From 2-01-FULL-39-33 sp964361645 (GTDB lineage Bacteria > Patescibacteriota > Patescibacteriia > 2-01-FULL-39-33): a stretch of 56,780 bases of DNA. The stretch covers positions 1 through 56,780 of the forward strand of contig CAYIBK010000005.1 in the NCBI GenBank assembly GCA_964361645.1, in the 5' to 3' direction. Shown one piece after another: positions 31,954 through 39,912 of this stretch; within the stretch, counting starts at the first letter, position 1, and the number at the start of each line of letters is the position of its first letter. The position numbers and the translations under genes are program-made. The notes beneath the pieces are model-generated. The model did not search any database and was not told where the DNA came from. It saw only the letters and a list, made by a program, of their open reading frames with translations.

Positions 31954-32274
31954 ATGTCTAAAAGATTTACCAAGAAAAGAGAAGATTTTGTTTGTGCTAA
32001 TTGTGGTACAGAAGTAAAAGGGACTGGTTATACCAATCATTGTCCTAAGTGCTTATGGTCTAAGCATGTTGATATTAATCCCGGGGACAGGGCAGAAGAA
32101 TGTGGTGGCATGATGAAACCAGTGGATTTATATAAAGAAGGACAAAATTGGATTTTAGTGCACGAATGTCAAAGGTGTGATCTTAAAAAACGCAATATAA
32201 TTTCTGATGATGATGATTTTGACGAGGTGATCAAATTAAGCAAACAAGTCGCTGATAAAAAAATGAAAAAATAA
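31954..32274 (+). CDS. RNHCP domain protein
   Basis: 106 residues. The family signature is visible: NHCPKCLWSKHVDINPGDRA, preceded by FVCANCGTEV and followed by CGGMMKP and HECQRCDLKKRN. The Cys pairs suggest one or two zinc ribbons. The function of the RNHCP family is unknown, with nucleic-acid binding proposed. Divergent from rpsA, which may hint at a translation role. Acidic and basic stretches (SDDDDFDE, KKMKK) close the protein. Confidence 0.92.
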   Translation: MSKRFTKKREDFVCANCGTEVKGTGYTNHCPKCLWSKHVDINPGDRAEECGGMMKPVDLYKEGQNWILVHECQRCDLKKRNIISDDDDFDEVIKLSKQVADKKMKK

Positions 32275-32287
32275 AAAATAAAAAAAT

Positions 32288-32318
32288 GCTCCGATGTCAC
32301 TTCGGAGCGGGTTTGTTT
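32288..32318 (+). terminator. Probable terminator of the RNHCP gene
   Basis: GCTCCGA (32288-32294) and TCGGAGC (32302-32308), followed by GGGTTTGTTT. Confidence 0.55.
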
Positions 32319-32332
32319 AGACTTTGTAATTG

Positions 32333-32440
32333 CTTAGATCCCTCGGCTACGGCTTCGCCTTCGCTCGGGATTTACCCTGTTAAATAGGCAACTTCGTTGC
32401 CAAAAATCCTTTCAGTATTTTTTACTTAACGGGGTGAACA
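32333..32440. repeat. REP-like palindromic block
   Basis: GATCCCTCGGC...GCTCGGGAT (about 32337-32371), a GGCAAC-TTC-GTTGCC hairpin (about 32387-32401), and CCCTGTTAA facing TTAACGGGG. Typical dispersed intergenic palindromes; no gene. Confidence 0.65.
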
Positions 32441-32469
32441 TTTTTATTGATGCGAATAGAAATTCGCTT

Positions 32470-33651
32470 TTAGAATTGCCAGCCAACTTGAGCACAAATT
32501 GTTAGTGCCTGGGCCTCATACTTACCAGGATAGAGAACGCCGAAATCTGGTTCGACATCATTCTCGCCCCAGCCATAGATAATCCCAGTACTGAAAGAGA
32601 AATGATCTTTTTGGCATTCAATGCCTAGAGCGACATCCCAGCCAGTCGCATCTGGTGTCAGTTGGCTAATGGTGGAATCGGGTACAGCGGCAGTTTGATA
32701 ACCTACACCGCCTCGGAGCCACCAGTCATCATTTAGCTTGTACCTAGCTCCCAAATGAAAGCTATAGTTGTCGCGCCAATCTAGATCACTGGTTTTGGTA
32801 AAATGCAATTTATCAAAATCCAATTTCATACTGTCGACAGTTTTACAATAGCCGTACCAATTGGCGTCTAAATCCATTAATAGCCGATCAGTGAATTGAT
32901 AAGCAATGCCAAGTCCTAGTCGAGGCGGAAAAGTGAAATCACTGTCGAACTGATCATGGATTTTAATTAGTCCGATAGAAATATCAGATTCGCCATTTAG
33001 ATCGGCTTTCAATTCGCTCATATAAGTGAGGCCAAGGGAAAGCTTTTCGGTAGGCAGATATAACATACCCACAGTGGCGCCAAGCCCGAAACCATCAGCT
33101 TCATTATCTGTGCCGATAGGCAAAAAGACACCCTTGATATCAAACGGAGCCTTATACTTGAATTGTCCATAACCAATATTTATTCCTGCTCCTACCCAGA
33201 AGTTATCAGTCAGTTTCAGGGACAGGGCTGGGGTAATATTAGTGAGACTGGTCAGAGTTTCGCTTTGTGGCAGAAGGAAGTCTCTTTCGAAACTGGCGCC
33301 CATACCATAAGGCACTGTTAGTCCCAAGCCAATATTTACATCCTCGTTTACTGGCTGAATAATCCCGGCGTAAGGCAAGGCATGCCAAGTATCGTTGTCG
33401 GAACTATGTCCTTCATATTTAAAACGAGGGAAAATCACATCCATGCCGGCGTCAACATAAGTTGTGCCAAATTGGGCCATGCCAGCCGGATTGTAGTAAA
33501 ACAAGCTCGAATCGTCGGCGATAGCGGTAAAACCACCACTCATGGCTCCGGCTCGTGAGCCGATCCCACCAATGTGGTTCAAACCGCCAGCCAAACATTG
33601 ATTACTCAAAAAAATAGCAATTATAGTTGTAAAAAGAGCCAATCGTCTCAT
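32470..33651 (-). CDS. FadL/OmpP1-family outer-membrane beta-barrel
   Basis: 393 residues. A signal peptide (LALFTTIIAIFLSNQCLA) is followed by the family hallmark SRAGAMSGGFTAIADD and YYNPAGMAQ. About a dozen amphipathic beta strands follow (WVGAGINIGYGQFKY, LSLGLTYMSEL, LGLGIAYQF, FHLGARYKLNDDWWLRGGVG), and the protein ends in the terminal Phe (GWQF) that BAM recognises in outer-membrane proteins. FadL proteins import hydrophobic compounds across Gram-negative outer membranes, so its presence beside CPR genes is unexpected. GC is visibly higher than in the neighbours. Promoter at 33712-33740 and a GGGAG site before the ATG. Confidence 0.88.
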   Translation of the reverse strand: MRRLALFTTIIAIFLSNQCLAGGLNHIGGIGSRAGAMSGGFTAIADDSSLFYYNPAGMAQFGTTYVDAGMDVIFPRFKYEGHSSDNDTWHALPYAGIIQPVNEDVNIGLGLTVPYGMGASFERDFLLPQSETLTSLTNITPALSLKLTDNFWVGAGINIGYGQFKYKAPFDIKGVFLPIGTDNEADGFGLGATVGMLYLPTEKLSLGLTYMSELKADLNGESDISIGLIKIHDQFDSDFTFPPRLGLGIAYQFTDRLLMDLDANWYGYCKTVDSMKLDFDKLHFTKTSDLDWRDNYSFHLGARYKLNDDWWLRGGVGYQTAAVPDSTISQLTPDATGWDVALGIECQKDHFSFSTGIIYGWGENDVEPDFGVLYPGKYEAQALTICAQVGWQF

Positions 33652-33711
33652 CTGTTGTATCTCCCGTTTGGTTAAAAACTACTCGTTTCCTCAGTTCTTC
33701 AGTAACAGTGT

Positions 33712-33740
33712 AGTCTATCATGTATTTATAATTTTGTCAA
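33712..33740 (-). promoter_or_regulatory. Promoter of the FadL-like gene
   Basis: Minus strand TTGACA (33735-33740), 17-base spacer, TAGACT (33712-33717). Leader about 55 bases. Confidence 0.7.
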
Positions 33741-33763
33741 TGTTTTTAAAAATATTTTTAGGA

Positions 33764-33796
33764 AATAAAAAAGCCTCATATAGTATCACATGAGGC
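33764..33796 (-). terminator. Terminator of the NDK-like gene and its operon
   Basis: GCCTCAT (33773-33779) pairs with ATGAGGC (33790-33796); the minus strand then reads TTTTTTATTT. Confidence 0.82.
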
Positions 33797-33823
33797 CTGG
33801 TAGTCGATAATTAGTTATTTGAT

Positions 33824-34264
33824 CTATAGATAATATTCTCTCTGATATAAGTGATCAAACTCTGGACCATTGAAAATAGTTTGTGCTTCTCTTACAAAAT
33901 GAATGAAATCACTGCTAGAGTGGATAAGGTTGCGGGAAATATTTGTTCCGAATCGACGTATGGTTCGGCTTGCGGACTGTGAAGGAATATTATATCCGAC
34001 TAGTTCATTGAGTTTTTGGATAGCATAATCACCCCTAACAATAAAAACTGTAACCGGACCCGATTCCATAAATTTTGCATGATCTTCAAAATACCAATCA
34101 TCTATGATGTCATAATATATACATTCAATTTCTTTTCTTGTCAGCTTTAATGTTTTTACTACTACAAAATAAAGATCTACCTTCGAAATCATCTTCATTA
34201 CCATTTTAGTTAATCTTCTCTGATAACAGTCAGGTTTCAAAAGGCCGAAAGAGTAGCTTAACAT
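33824..34264 (-). CDS. Nucleoside diphosphate kinase-like protein (divergent)
   Basis: 146 residues. NDK landmarks: GLLKPDCYQR with the ATP Lys, FMESGPVTVFIVRGDYAI, and the catalytic His in ISRNLIHSSSD (normally N-x2-H-G-S-D-S). The Gly after the His is Ser, and the GTIRGDFG segment is altered and one residue shorter (RTIRRFG). It could be a specialised kinase for an unusual nucleotide rather than the housekeeping enzyme. Last gene of a four-gene minus-strand cluster with an aminotransferase, a NUDIX enzyme and a radical SAM enzyme. Confidence 0.8.
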   Translation of the reverse strand: MLSYSFGLLKPDCYQRRLTKMVMKMISKVDLYFVVVKTLKLTRKEIECIYYDIIDDWYFEDHAKFMESGPVTVFIVRGDYAIQKLNELVGYNIPSQSASRTIRRFGTNISRNLIHSSSDFIHFVREAQTIFNGPEFDHLYQREYYL

Positions 34265-34305
34265 GATGTTCTATTCCTATGTTTATGGCCGTTGTTAAAT
34301 AACTA

Positions 34306-35475
34306 CTAATCTCTAAATATATTTTTAAATGTGCTAATAAATGAATCTATTATATATTTATTTTCTTTATTTGTCATTAGCGGATGAATAACGGGGCATA
34401 TAATTCTGTTTCCCAGATCATCAGAAATCGGCAAATGTTGTCTTCTCGTGTGTGTTTTAATAAGAGTGTTGGATTGGTATGTTGGACGATTAGCTACCAC
34501 ACATCCTATGCCGAATTTATCTTTCAATATTTTTATAATTGTATCTCTCTTATCGCCATTTTTGTTTTTAGGCAGAATTATGGTGTATAAATAGTAAGAA
34601 TTTATGCTGTTACTAGTATCACTTTGAAATTCTATTTCAGGATAATTAAGTAAGACAGTATGTCTCTGGGCGGCTAACAATCTCCTTACTCTTACAAGTT
34701 TTTTCAACTTTTTCAATTGAGTATGGCCCACTCCTGCCTGAAGTTTAGTCATTTTATAATTACTACCCCAAGATTGTCCTCGACCGAAAGATCGATAATC
34801 TTGGAGATGATCAGCAAGTTTCTTATCATTAGTTACTACTATCCCACCCTCGCCTAATGTAGTGATTATTTTATATGATTGGAAGCTGAATATTGTCGCC
34901 CAAGATTCTTTGCCTACATGATGGCTCTTATAAGTAGTTCCCAGTGCTCTAGCAGCATCACAAATAATCTTTGGTTTTTCTCCATTCTTAAAATATTTGC
35001 TTGCACTTAAAACTTTATTAATGGCGTCAATATCAGCTGCCAATCCATTCATATATGTTACAAGTATAGCTTTTGTGTTTTTAGATAATTTTTTATTTAT
35101 ATCACATGGGTCTATGTTAAGGGTTGAGAAAACTGGCTCTACCAATATTAGCTTAGCGCCACTACCGATTATAGCCAAATGGGTTCCCGGGAAATTAATT
35201 GCACAGGAAATTATCTCATCTCCCTTTTTGATATTTAAAGTTTTTAAGACAAGATCAATAGCTGATCCTGCTCCGTTTAAAGCTATTGCATATTTGCAAT
35301 TGCATAAATTGCAAAAATCTTTTTCAAACAACATGGTCTCTTTGTCACCAATAAATCCAATACTCGGGTCAATAGATTCTTTAAGTAGTTTATTAATTGT
35401 TCGGATTTCTTCCTTATCATAAATACTCCCAAAATTTGGTTCACCTCTCAAAAATATTTTTCTTTGTGACCTCAT
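34306..35475 (-). CDS. DegT/DnrJ/EryC1/StrS-type PLP aminotransferase
   Basis: 389 residues, sugar-aminotransferase fold. Gly-rich cofactor loop ALNGAGSAIDLVLKTL, ICDAARALG with Asp173 for the PLP pyridine nitrogen, and FSFQSYKII with Lys202 as the Schiff-base lysine, followed by GEGGIVVTND. The family typically makes amino sugars on nucleotide carriers, or in some members aminocyclitols. It lies 17 bases from the NUDIX gene and 41 from the NDK-like gene, suggesting a small biosynthetic operon. The substrate cannot be assigned. Confidence 0.88.
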   Translation of the reverse strand: MRSQRKIFLRGEPNFGSIYDKEEIRTINKLLKESIDPSIGFIGDKETMLFEKDFCNLCNCKYAIALNGAGSAIDLVLKTLNIKKGDEIISCAINFPGTHLAIIGSGAKLILVEPVFSTLNIDPCDINKKLSKNTKAILVTYMNGLAADIDAINKVLSASKYFKNGEKPKIICDAARALGTTYKSHHVGKESWATIFSFQSYKIITTLGEGGIVVTNDKKLADHLQDYRSFGRGQSWGSNYKMTKLQAGVGHTQLKKLKKLVRVRRLLAAQRHTVLLNYPEIEFQSDTSNSINSYYLYTIILPKNKNGDKRDTIIKILKDKFGIGCVVANRPTYQSNTLIKTHTRRQHLPISDDLGNRIICPVIHPLMTNKENKYIIDSFISTFKNIFRD

Positions 35476-35492
35476 ATTAATTTGACAGCTTT

Positions 35493-35945
35493 TTAACTAA
35501 TACCAATTATATTATTAGTTATTCGATGATTTAGCTCCCAAAGAGCAGTTTTATTGCTATCCCAGTTTAATCTTTCTAAAGCTTGTTCATAATTAACCCA
35601 TTCATATATGGTATGTTCACGACTAATAGAAATTTCTTTTGAAATTAATTCAGCTCCAAAACTATATTCTGGAATAACTAGAGTATTTGGTCCCCAAATG
35701 AAACCAGAAATATTTACCACAGGAATACTACTAATTGAGTCTAATTTAAATATTTTTGATTCATTAGGAATACCAGCTTCCTCGGACGCCTCTCTTTTGG
35801 CAGTTATAATAGGTGATTCACCATCTTCTCCACCACCGGCGATGCCTTGCCATACATTCAAATCTTCTCTTTTAAAGAGGCAAAATAATATTTCATTATT
35901 TTGTTTAAAGAATGGAAATACTAAAATTTGATATGGTGCTCTCAT
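35493..35945 (-). CDS. NUDIX hydrolase
   Basis: 150 residues. NUDIX box GGGEDGESPIITAKREASEE followed by AGI fits G-x5-E-x7-R-E-x2-E-E-x-G. It opens with YQILVFPFFKQNNEILFCLF and WQGIAGGGEDGE, close to dihydroneopterin-triphosphate/dATP pyrophosphatase-like members. It hydrolyses a nucleoside-diphosphate derivative, perhaps housecleaning for, or a step in, the neighbouring pathway. A second, unrelated NUDIX gene lies at 37453. Confidence 0.88.
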   Translation of the reverse strand: MRAPYQILVFPFFKQNNEILFCLFKREDLNVWQGIAGGGEDGESPIITAKREASEEAGIPNESKIFKLDSISSIPVVNISGFIWGPNTLVIPEYSFGAELISKEISISREHTIYEWVNYEQALERLNWDSNKTALWELNHRITNNIIGIS

Positions 35946-35994
35946 AATGTTTTTAATTTATTATATTAAATAATATTTAAATAGAGTAGCCAGT

Positions 35995-37197
35995 TTATTT
36001 ATCAGTTTCAATAATTTCTTGGATGAGTCTCTCTGTTTCCTGGTCTCCGTATTTTTTATAAATATCACCTATAATTTGAAATAGTCTATTAGCTCTATTC
36101 TTAAATGGATCACATGACTTGGGGCATGTTTTAGGTAGATAAGTTTTTATTTCTTTCCTTAGATCTCCCTCCCAAATATGTTTGAAGCTTTTTTCAATAG
36201 CATTGCCATAATTATAGCTGTCTTTATTCGCTTGATAATTACAGGGATAAACATTGCCGTCAGAACCTATAGCTGTTACTAGATCAGAAATAATACATTG
36301 GTTAAATTTTCTTTTCATGTCTGATGGAACATTAATTCGATGTATTATTATGAATTTAAAAGAATCATCTTCTAATCCCCTTGCCTTTTTAATTAGTATC
36401 TCTGCTTCTTTTTTTTGTTTTTTAGATAAGATTTTTTTTCTAGATATATCTTGTTTTACTCTCAAATTATTTATTCCTATTTTTTTTAATATTTTTGCCA
36501 CCTCGAAAATTTCTTTGTAATTATCTGGGTATAAGACAAAAGATACATTTATATCTAAATTGCTCTTATATTTTTTCTTGAATCTAACCAGTTTGGAAAT
36601 ATTTTTTATTATGTTATTAAAAATTATTGTTCCTTCTGGGAGATTGTTATATTTTAATTTAATAAATGTTTTAGGAGTAGCGGAATCCAAGCTTATATTA
36701 ATATAGCTCATTTTTAGAATAGTTTCTATTAGATCGTTGTCAATTAATCCGCCGTTACTGAAAACTCCCGTTCGTATTTGATGCTTCGAAAGAATATTTA
36801 TCGCCTTAATAAATGATTTTTTGGCGATAAATGGCTCACCGGTGATTCCAGAAAATGAAATGTTTTCAACCCTAAATCCATTCTTAGAGTATTCTAAAAT
36901 TCCTTTTATCACCCTTTCCATATTAGATGGTATGGATAGTAAATTTGGAAGAGTATCACAATTATCTTTACTTTTCCCTTTACTTTCTAGGATTCTGCCA
37001 CCAATACACCATTCACATTTTAGATTACAGACACTTGAGGGATGAATTATAATCTCATAAGGAGGTAAGATTTGATCTGATTTTATAACTTTTAGAAATC
37101 TTTCTTTATGTATTCTTAATATATTAGCCTCATTAAAAATACCAGGCAAGTCATTTCTTATATATTTAAGTAAAGGATTTTCACCTTTTCTTTTCAT
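35995..37197 (-). CDS. Radical SAM/SPASM-domain enzyme
   Basis: 400 residues. [4Fe-4S]-SAM motif CNLKCEWC (Cys57, Cys61, Cys64) in HPSSVCNLKCEWCIGG, a GEPF segment (SGITGEPFIAK) and a TIM-barrel core. The C-terminal Cys set (CIISD, YPCNYQ, KTCPKSCDPF) resembles a SPASM auxiliary-cluster region. Distant MoaA/NifB-like oxidoreductases and peptide-modifying maturases share this layout; no precursor peptide gene is visible. First gene of the cluster ending at 33824, and divergent from the NUDIX gene at 37453. Confidence 0.88.
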   Translation of the reverse strand: MKRKGENPLLKYIRNDLPGIFNEANILRIHKERFLKVIKSDQILPPYEIIIHPSSVCNLKCEWCIGGRILESKGKSKDNCDTLPNLLSIPSNMERVIKGILEYSKNGFRVENISFSGITGEPFIAKKSFIKAINILSKHQIRTGVFSNGGLIDNDLIETILKMSYINISLDSATPKTFIKLKYNNLPEGTIIFNNIIKNISKLVRFKKKYKSNLDINVSFVLYPDNYKEIFEVAKILKKIGINNLRVKQDISRKKILSKKQKKEAEILIKKARGLEDDSFKFIIIHRINVPSDMKRKFNQCIISDLVTAIGSDGNVYPCNYQANKDSYNYGNAIEKSFKHIWEGDLRKEIKTYLPKTCPKSCDPFKNRANRLFQIIGDIYKKYGDQETERLIQEIIETDK

Positions 37198-37253
37198 ATT
37201 ATTGGTATTTTTTGCTATGAATTTAATTATTCTAATATGTTTATTGCCCGTAA

Positions 37254-37307
37254 TTTAGATGAAAATAATATTTGTCAATAAAAATTTATATTTCATCTAA
37301 ATAGATG
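37254..37307. repeat. Inverted repeats between divergent genes
   Basis: TTTAGATGAAAATA (37254-37267) faces TATTTCATCTAAA (37289-37301). An overlapping 6-2-6 palindrome, CATCTA-AA-TAGATG, ends at 37307. It could be an operator between the radical SAM operon and the NUDIX gene. The rest of 37198-37452 is AT-rich spacer. Confidence 0.55.
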
Positions 37308-37452
37308 TTTAAACCATACACTGAAATCGATAAAAAGTCAACTCCTACGTAATGATAATGGATTAATATATCAATCTCATTTTAAATAATAGTTTATAAT
37401 TGTTTAGTTTATTGTTAATTAATTGGTATAATAAAAATTATACTAAACTAAT

Positions 37453-37956
37453 ATGGAAGATTTAATTCAAAATGAAGTGGTTAGTGACAATGGGGCAACT
37501 ATCTATATTTGGCATGAAAATAGAATTTTAGAAAATCTGCCTGTTTGGCAAGTTTATGGTTTTTGTCTTATGTCCAATGGAACTATACCCTTAGTAAGAG
37601 ACAAAAATGAAAAAAGATTTACTTTTCCGGGCGGCCGAGTTGATGAAGGTGAAAATCCAGAAGAAGCTTTAATTAGAGAGTTTGTGGAAGAGGTTCAATT
37701 TCAACCGGAAAAAATAAAACCCTTAGGATCTTTAGAAGTAATAGTAAAAGATATTAACGGTAATGTAATCAACCATCATCAGCAAATTAGATTTATTTGT
37801 TATGCTGATGAGGCTGGTGAATTTATACCTTATAAAAATAATTTTGAAGTTGAAGAGAGGATATTTGTTAAACCAGAAAAATTAATTGATTATATTAGTT
37901 GGCTTAAATCGGTTACTGGGCAAGCTCAATATCAAAGTTTTTTAAAAAATAAATGA
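37453..37956 (+). CDS. NUDIX hydrolase
   Basis: 167 residues. NUDIX box GGRVDEGENPEEALIREFVE followed by EVQF; the acidic residues are intact. N-terminal beta region VWQVYGFCLMSNGTIPLV. Substrate unknown. Its stop overlaps a possible upstream start of the methyltransferase gene by four bases, so the two are co-transcribed. TATACT (37439-37444) ends eight bases before the ATG, so the leader is minimal. Confidence 0.88.
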   Translation: MEDLIQNEVVSDNGATIYIWHENRILENLPVWQVYGFCLMSNGTIPLVRDKNEKRFTFPGGRVDEGENPEEALIREFVEEVQFQPEKIKPLGSLEVIVKDINGNVINHHQQIRFICYADEAGEFIPYKNNFEVEERIFVKPEKLIDYISWLKSVTGQAQYQSFLKNK

Positions 37957-37964
37957 TTGTTTTT

Positions 37965-38624
37965 ATGTCTAAAAATCAATGGAACAAAATTTACAAAAAA
38001 GATGGTAAAAAATATAAATATTATGATATTATAGATATTCCTCATCCTGATTTAGAAAAAGTGATGAAAGTTTTTAAAAAAGCCAAAGTTAAAAAAGTTT
38101 TAGATTTGGGTTGTGGCGCGGGCCGAAATACTTGGCCGATGGCAAAAAATGGCTTTGAAGTCTACGGTTTGGATTTGGCTAAAGATGGGATTAATTTATT
38201 GAAAAAATATCTAAACAGTAAAAATTTAACAGCTAATTTGAAAGTTGGAGATATTTTTAGCCCATTGCCTTACAATGATAATTATTTTGATGCCATTGTT
38301 AGTGTCCAGGTTCTGCAACATGGCAAAGAAAAAGATATTAAAAAATCTTTGAAAGAAGTTGTTAGGGTTTTAAAACCCAATGGTTTAATTTTCATCACTT
38401 TATGTGGCCGTGTTTCCAAAGGGCAGGTGCGATTTTGTCTGGTTAAAACAGCCAAGAAAATAGCCCCCAATACTTATGTGCCAACTCAAGGTGGTGAAGC
38501 TGACCTGATCCACTTTATTTATAATAAAGAATTGATCAAAAAACATTATAAAGATTTCAAACTAATAAAGATGTGGCGGGATGATAAGGATTATTTTTGT
38601 TTCATTGCCAAGAATAAGAAGTAA
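37965..38624 (+). CDS. Class I SAM-dependent methyltransferase
   Basis: About 219 residues. Motif I VLDLGCGAGRNTWPMA, motif II acidic VYGLDLA, then VGDIFSPLPYNDNYFDAIVSVQVLQH and VLKPNGLIFITL. This is the standard UbiE/TehB-like core without a recognisable substrate domain. The ATG at 37965 (MSKNQWNKIYKKDG) fits the family start. The ATG at 37953 overlaps the NUDIX stop and would add four residues. Confidence 0.85.
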   Translation: MSKNQWNKIYKKDGKKYKYYDIIDIPHPDLEKVMKVFKKAKVKKVLDLGCGAGRNTWPMAKNGFEVYGLDLAKDGINLLKKYLNSKNLTANLKVGDIFSPLPYNDNYFDAIVSVQVLQHGKEKDIKKSLKEVVRVLKPNGLIFITLCGRVSKGQVRFCLVKTAKKIAPNTYVPTQGGEADLIHFIYNKELIKKHYKDFKLIKMWRDDKDYFCFIAKNKK

Positions 38625-38655
38625 AATTATTTTAGCTATACCACTATAAACCATT

Positions 38656-38682
38656 AGACTAAGCTTGCTTAGTCTTTTTTTA
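38656..38682 (+). terminator. Terminator after the methyltransferase
   Basis: AGACTAAG (38656-38663), loop CTTG, CTTAGTCT (38668-38675), then TTTTTT. Confidence 0.88.
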
Positions 38683-38723
38683 TTATCAAATATTATTTTT
38701 GGTTCATGTTCGGTGTCCAGTTA

Positions 38724-38752
38724 TTGACAAAACATAAAAAATATAGTATTAT
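38724..38752 (+). promoter_or_regulatory. Promoter of the reductase/beta-helix pair
   Basis: TTGACA (38724-38729), 17-base spacer, TATTAT (38747-38752). Leader about 55 bases, AAAGGAG before the ATG. Confidence 0.72.
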
Positions 38753-38813
38753 CTTATTAATTAGTACATTAACAATCTAAATCCAAAAAACAACCCGATA
38801 AAGGAGTATTTAC

Positions 38814-39911
38814 ATGAGTATTGGTAAAAGAGTTCTAATTACTGGAGCTACTGGTGCTATTGGTTCGTGGCATGTTTTGGAATTATTGAAACGCGGGTAT
38901 GATATTATTTGTCTTATTCGGGGAGGCGATGGAGTGGGGTGTTTTAATCGATTAGCTGCTATTATTGGCAAAGACATTGCTCTAAAAGTCAAAATTATTA
39001 ATGGTGATATTACTAAGCCACTAGCTAGTCTTGATGAGCAAATGATCAATGAGTTGAAAGGAAAAATTGATATTATAATTCATCATGCCGGATCGATTAA
39101 GTTTGATCGTAAATGGCAGAATGAGATCATGGCTACCAATATTGGTGGTACCACTAATATGCTGACGCTGGCGGAAGTTTTAGGAGTCCGGTACTTCTGC
39201 TATGATAGTACGGCCTATGCTTTAAACACCGAACCCCGTAACCCCTATGAAGAATCTAAACAAATTGCTGAGGCAATAGTATTAGATTGGCGTTATGGCA
39301 AGTCAATGGTTTGGCGACCGAGTATTGTAGTTGGTTGCTTATCAGACGGCATAACCCATGGCTTTAATGGCTACTATGGATTTTTCTCTGGCTTTTTAAA
39401 ACTCAAGGAACAGTTAGCTAAAAAATGGGCCAGTGATCCAGGACAGTGCCAAGAGCAGGGATTTGAATTTAATGGAAATGGATCATTGGTTTTACAGCAG
39501 CCTTTGTATATTGATTATTCCAGGGAATCAACGCTTAATTTGGTAGCGGTTGATTGGGCAGTTGCTTCCATGACCAATTTAATGGAAAAAGCTAAATGGG
39601 ATACCGCCTACAATATCGTTGACAATAATCCGCCAAAAGTGGCTTGGGTAATTGAACGATCCTTTGAGATCTTAGGAATCGAAGGTGTGAGGCGTTTATC
39701 TGGTGGAATCAATATTGAGTCTGTCGGTTTCTGGCATGATGTTCAAACTAGCATTAATAGTCAGTTAGAACGTTTTTGGCCATACATCAACTATGAGCCA
39801 AGATTTATTTCTGATGTTTTAACTCCGGCACCAACTGTAGATTTGCCATTTATTACAACCATGCTTAATTACGCTATTGAAAACAAATTTGGTTATGAAA
39901 GGAGCAAATAG
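38814..39911 (+). CDS. Extended SDR, thioester-reductase/male-sterility-like
   Basis: 365 residues. NAD(P)-binding VLITGATGAIGSWHVLELL at the start, IICLIRGGDG, INGDITKP, IDIIIHHAGSIKFD, then the catalytic YEESK (Tyr-x3-Lys). The IIHHAGSIKFD and MATNIGGTTNMLTLA pattern matches NAD_binding_4 enzymes that reduce acyl thioesters. No carrier-protein domain is fused. It is followed one base later by a beta-helix acyltransferase-like gene, and both sit between a strong promoter and a terminator. Confidence 0.75.
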   Translation: MSIGKRVLITGATGAIGSWHVLELLKRGYDIICLIRGGDGVGCFNRLAAIIGKDIALKVKIINGDITKPLASLDEQMINELKGKIDIIIHHAGSIKFDRKWQNEIMATNIGGTTNMLTLAEVLGVRYFCYDSTAYALNTEPRNPYEESKQIAEAIVLDWRYGKSMVWRPSIVVGCLSDGITHGFNGYYGFFSGFLKLKEQLAKKWASDPGQCQEQGFEFNGNGSLVLQQPLYIDYSRESTLNLVAVDWAVASMTNLMEKAKWDTAYNIVDNNPPKVAWVIERSFEILGIEGVRRLSGGINIESVGFWHDVQTSINSQLERFWPYINYEPRFISDVLTPAPTVDLPFITTMLNYAIENKFGYERSK

Positions 39912-39912
39912 A

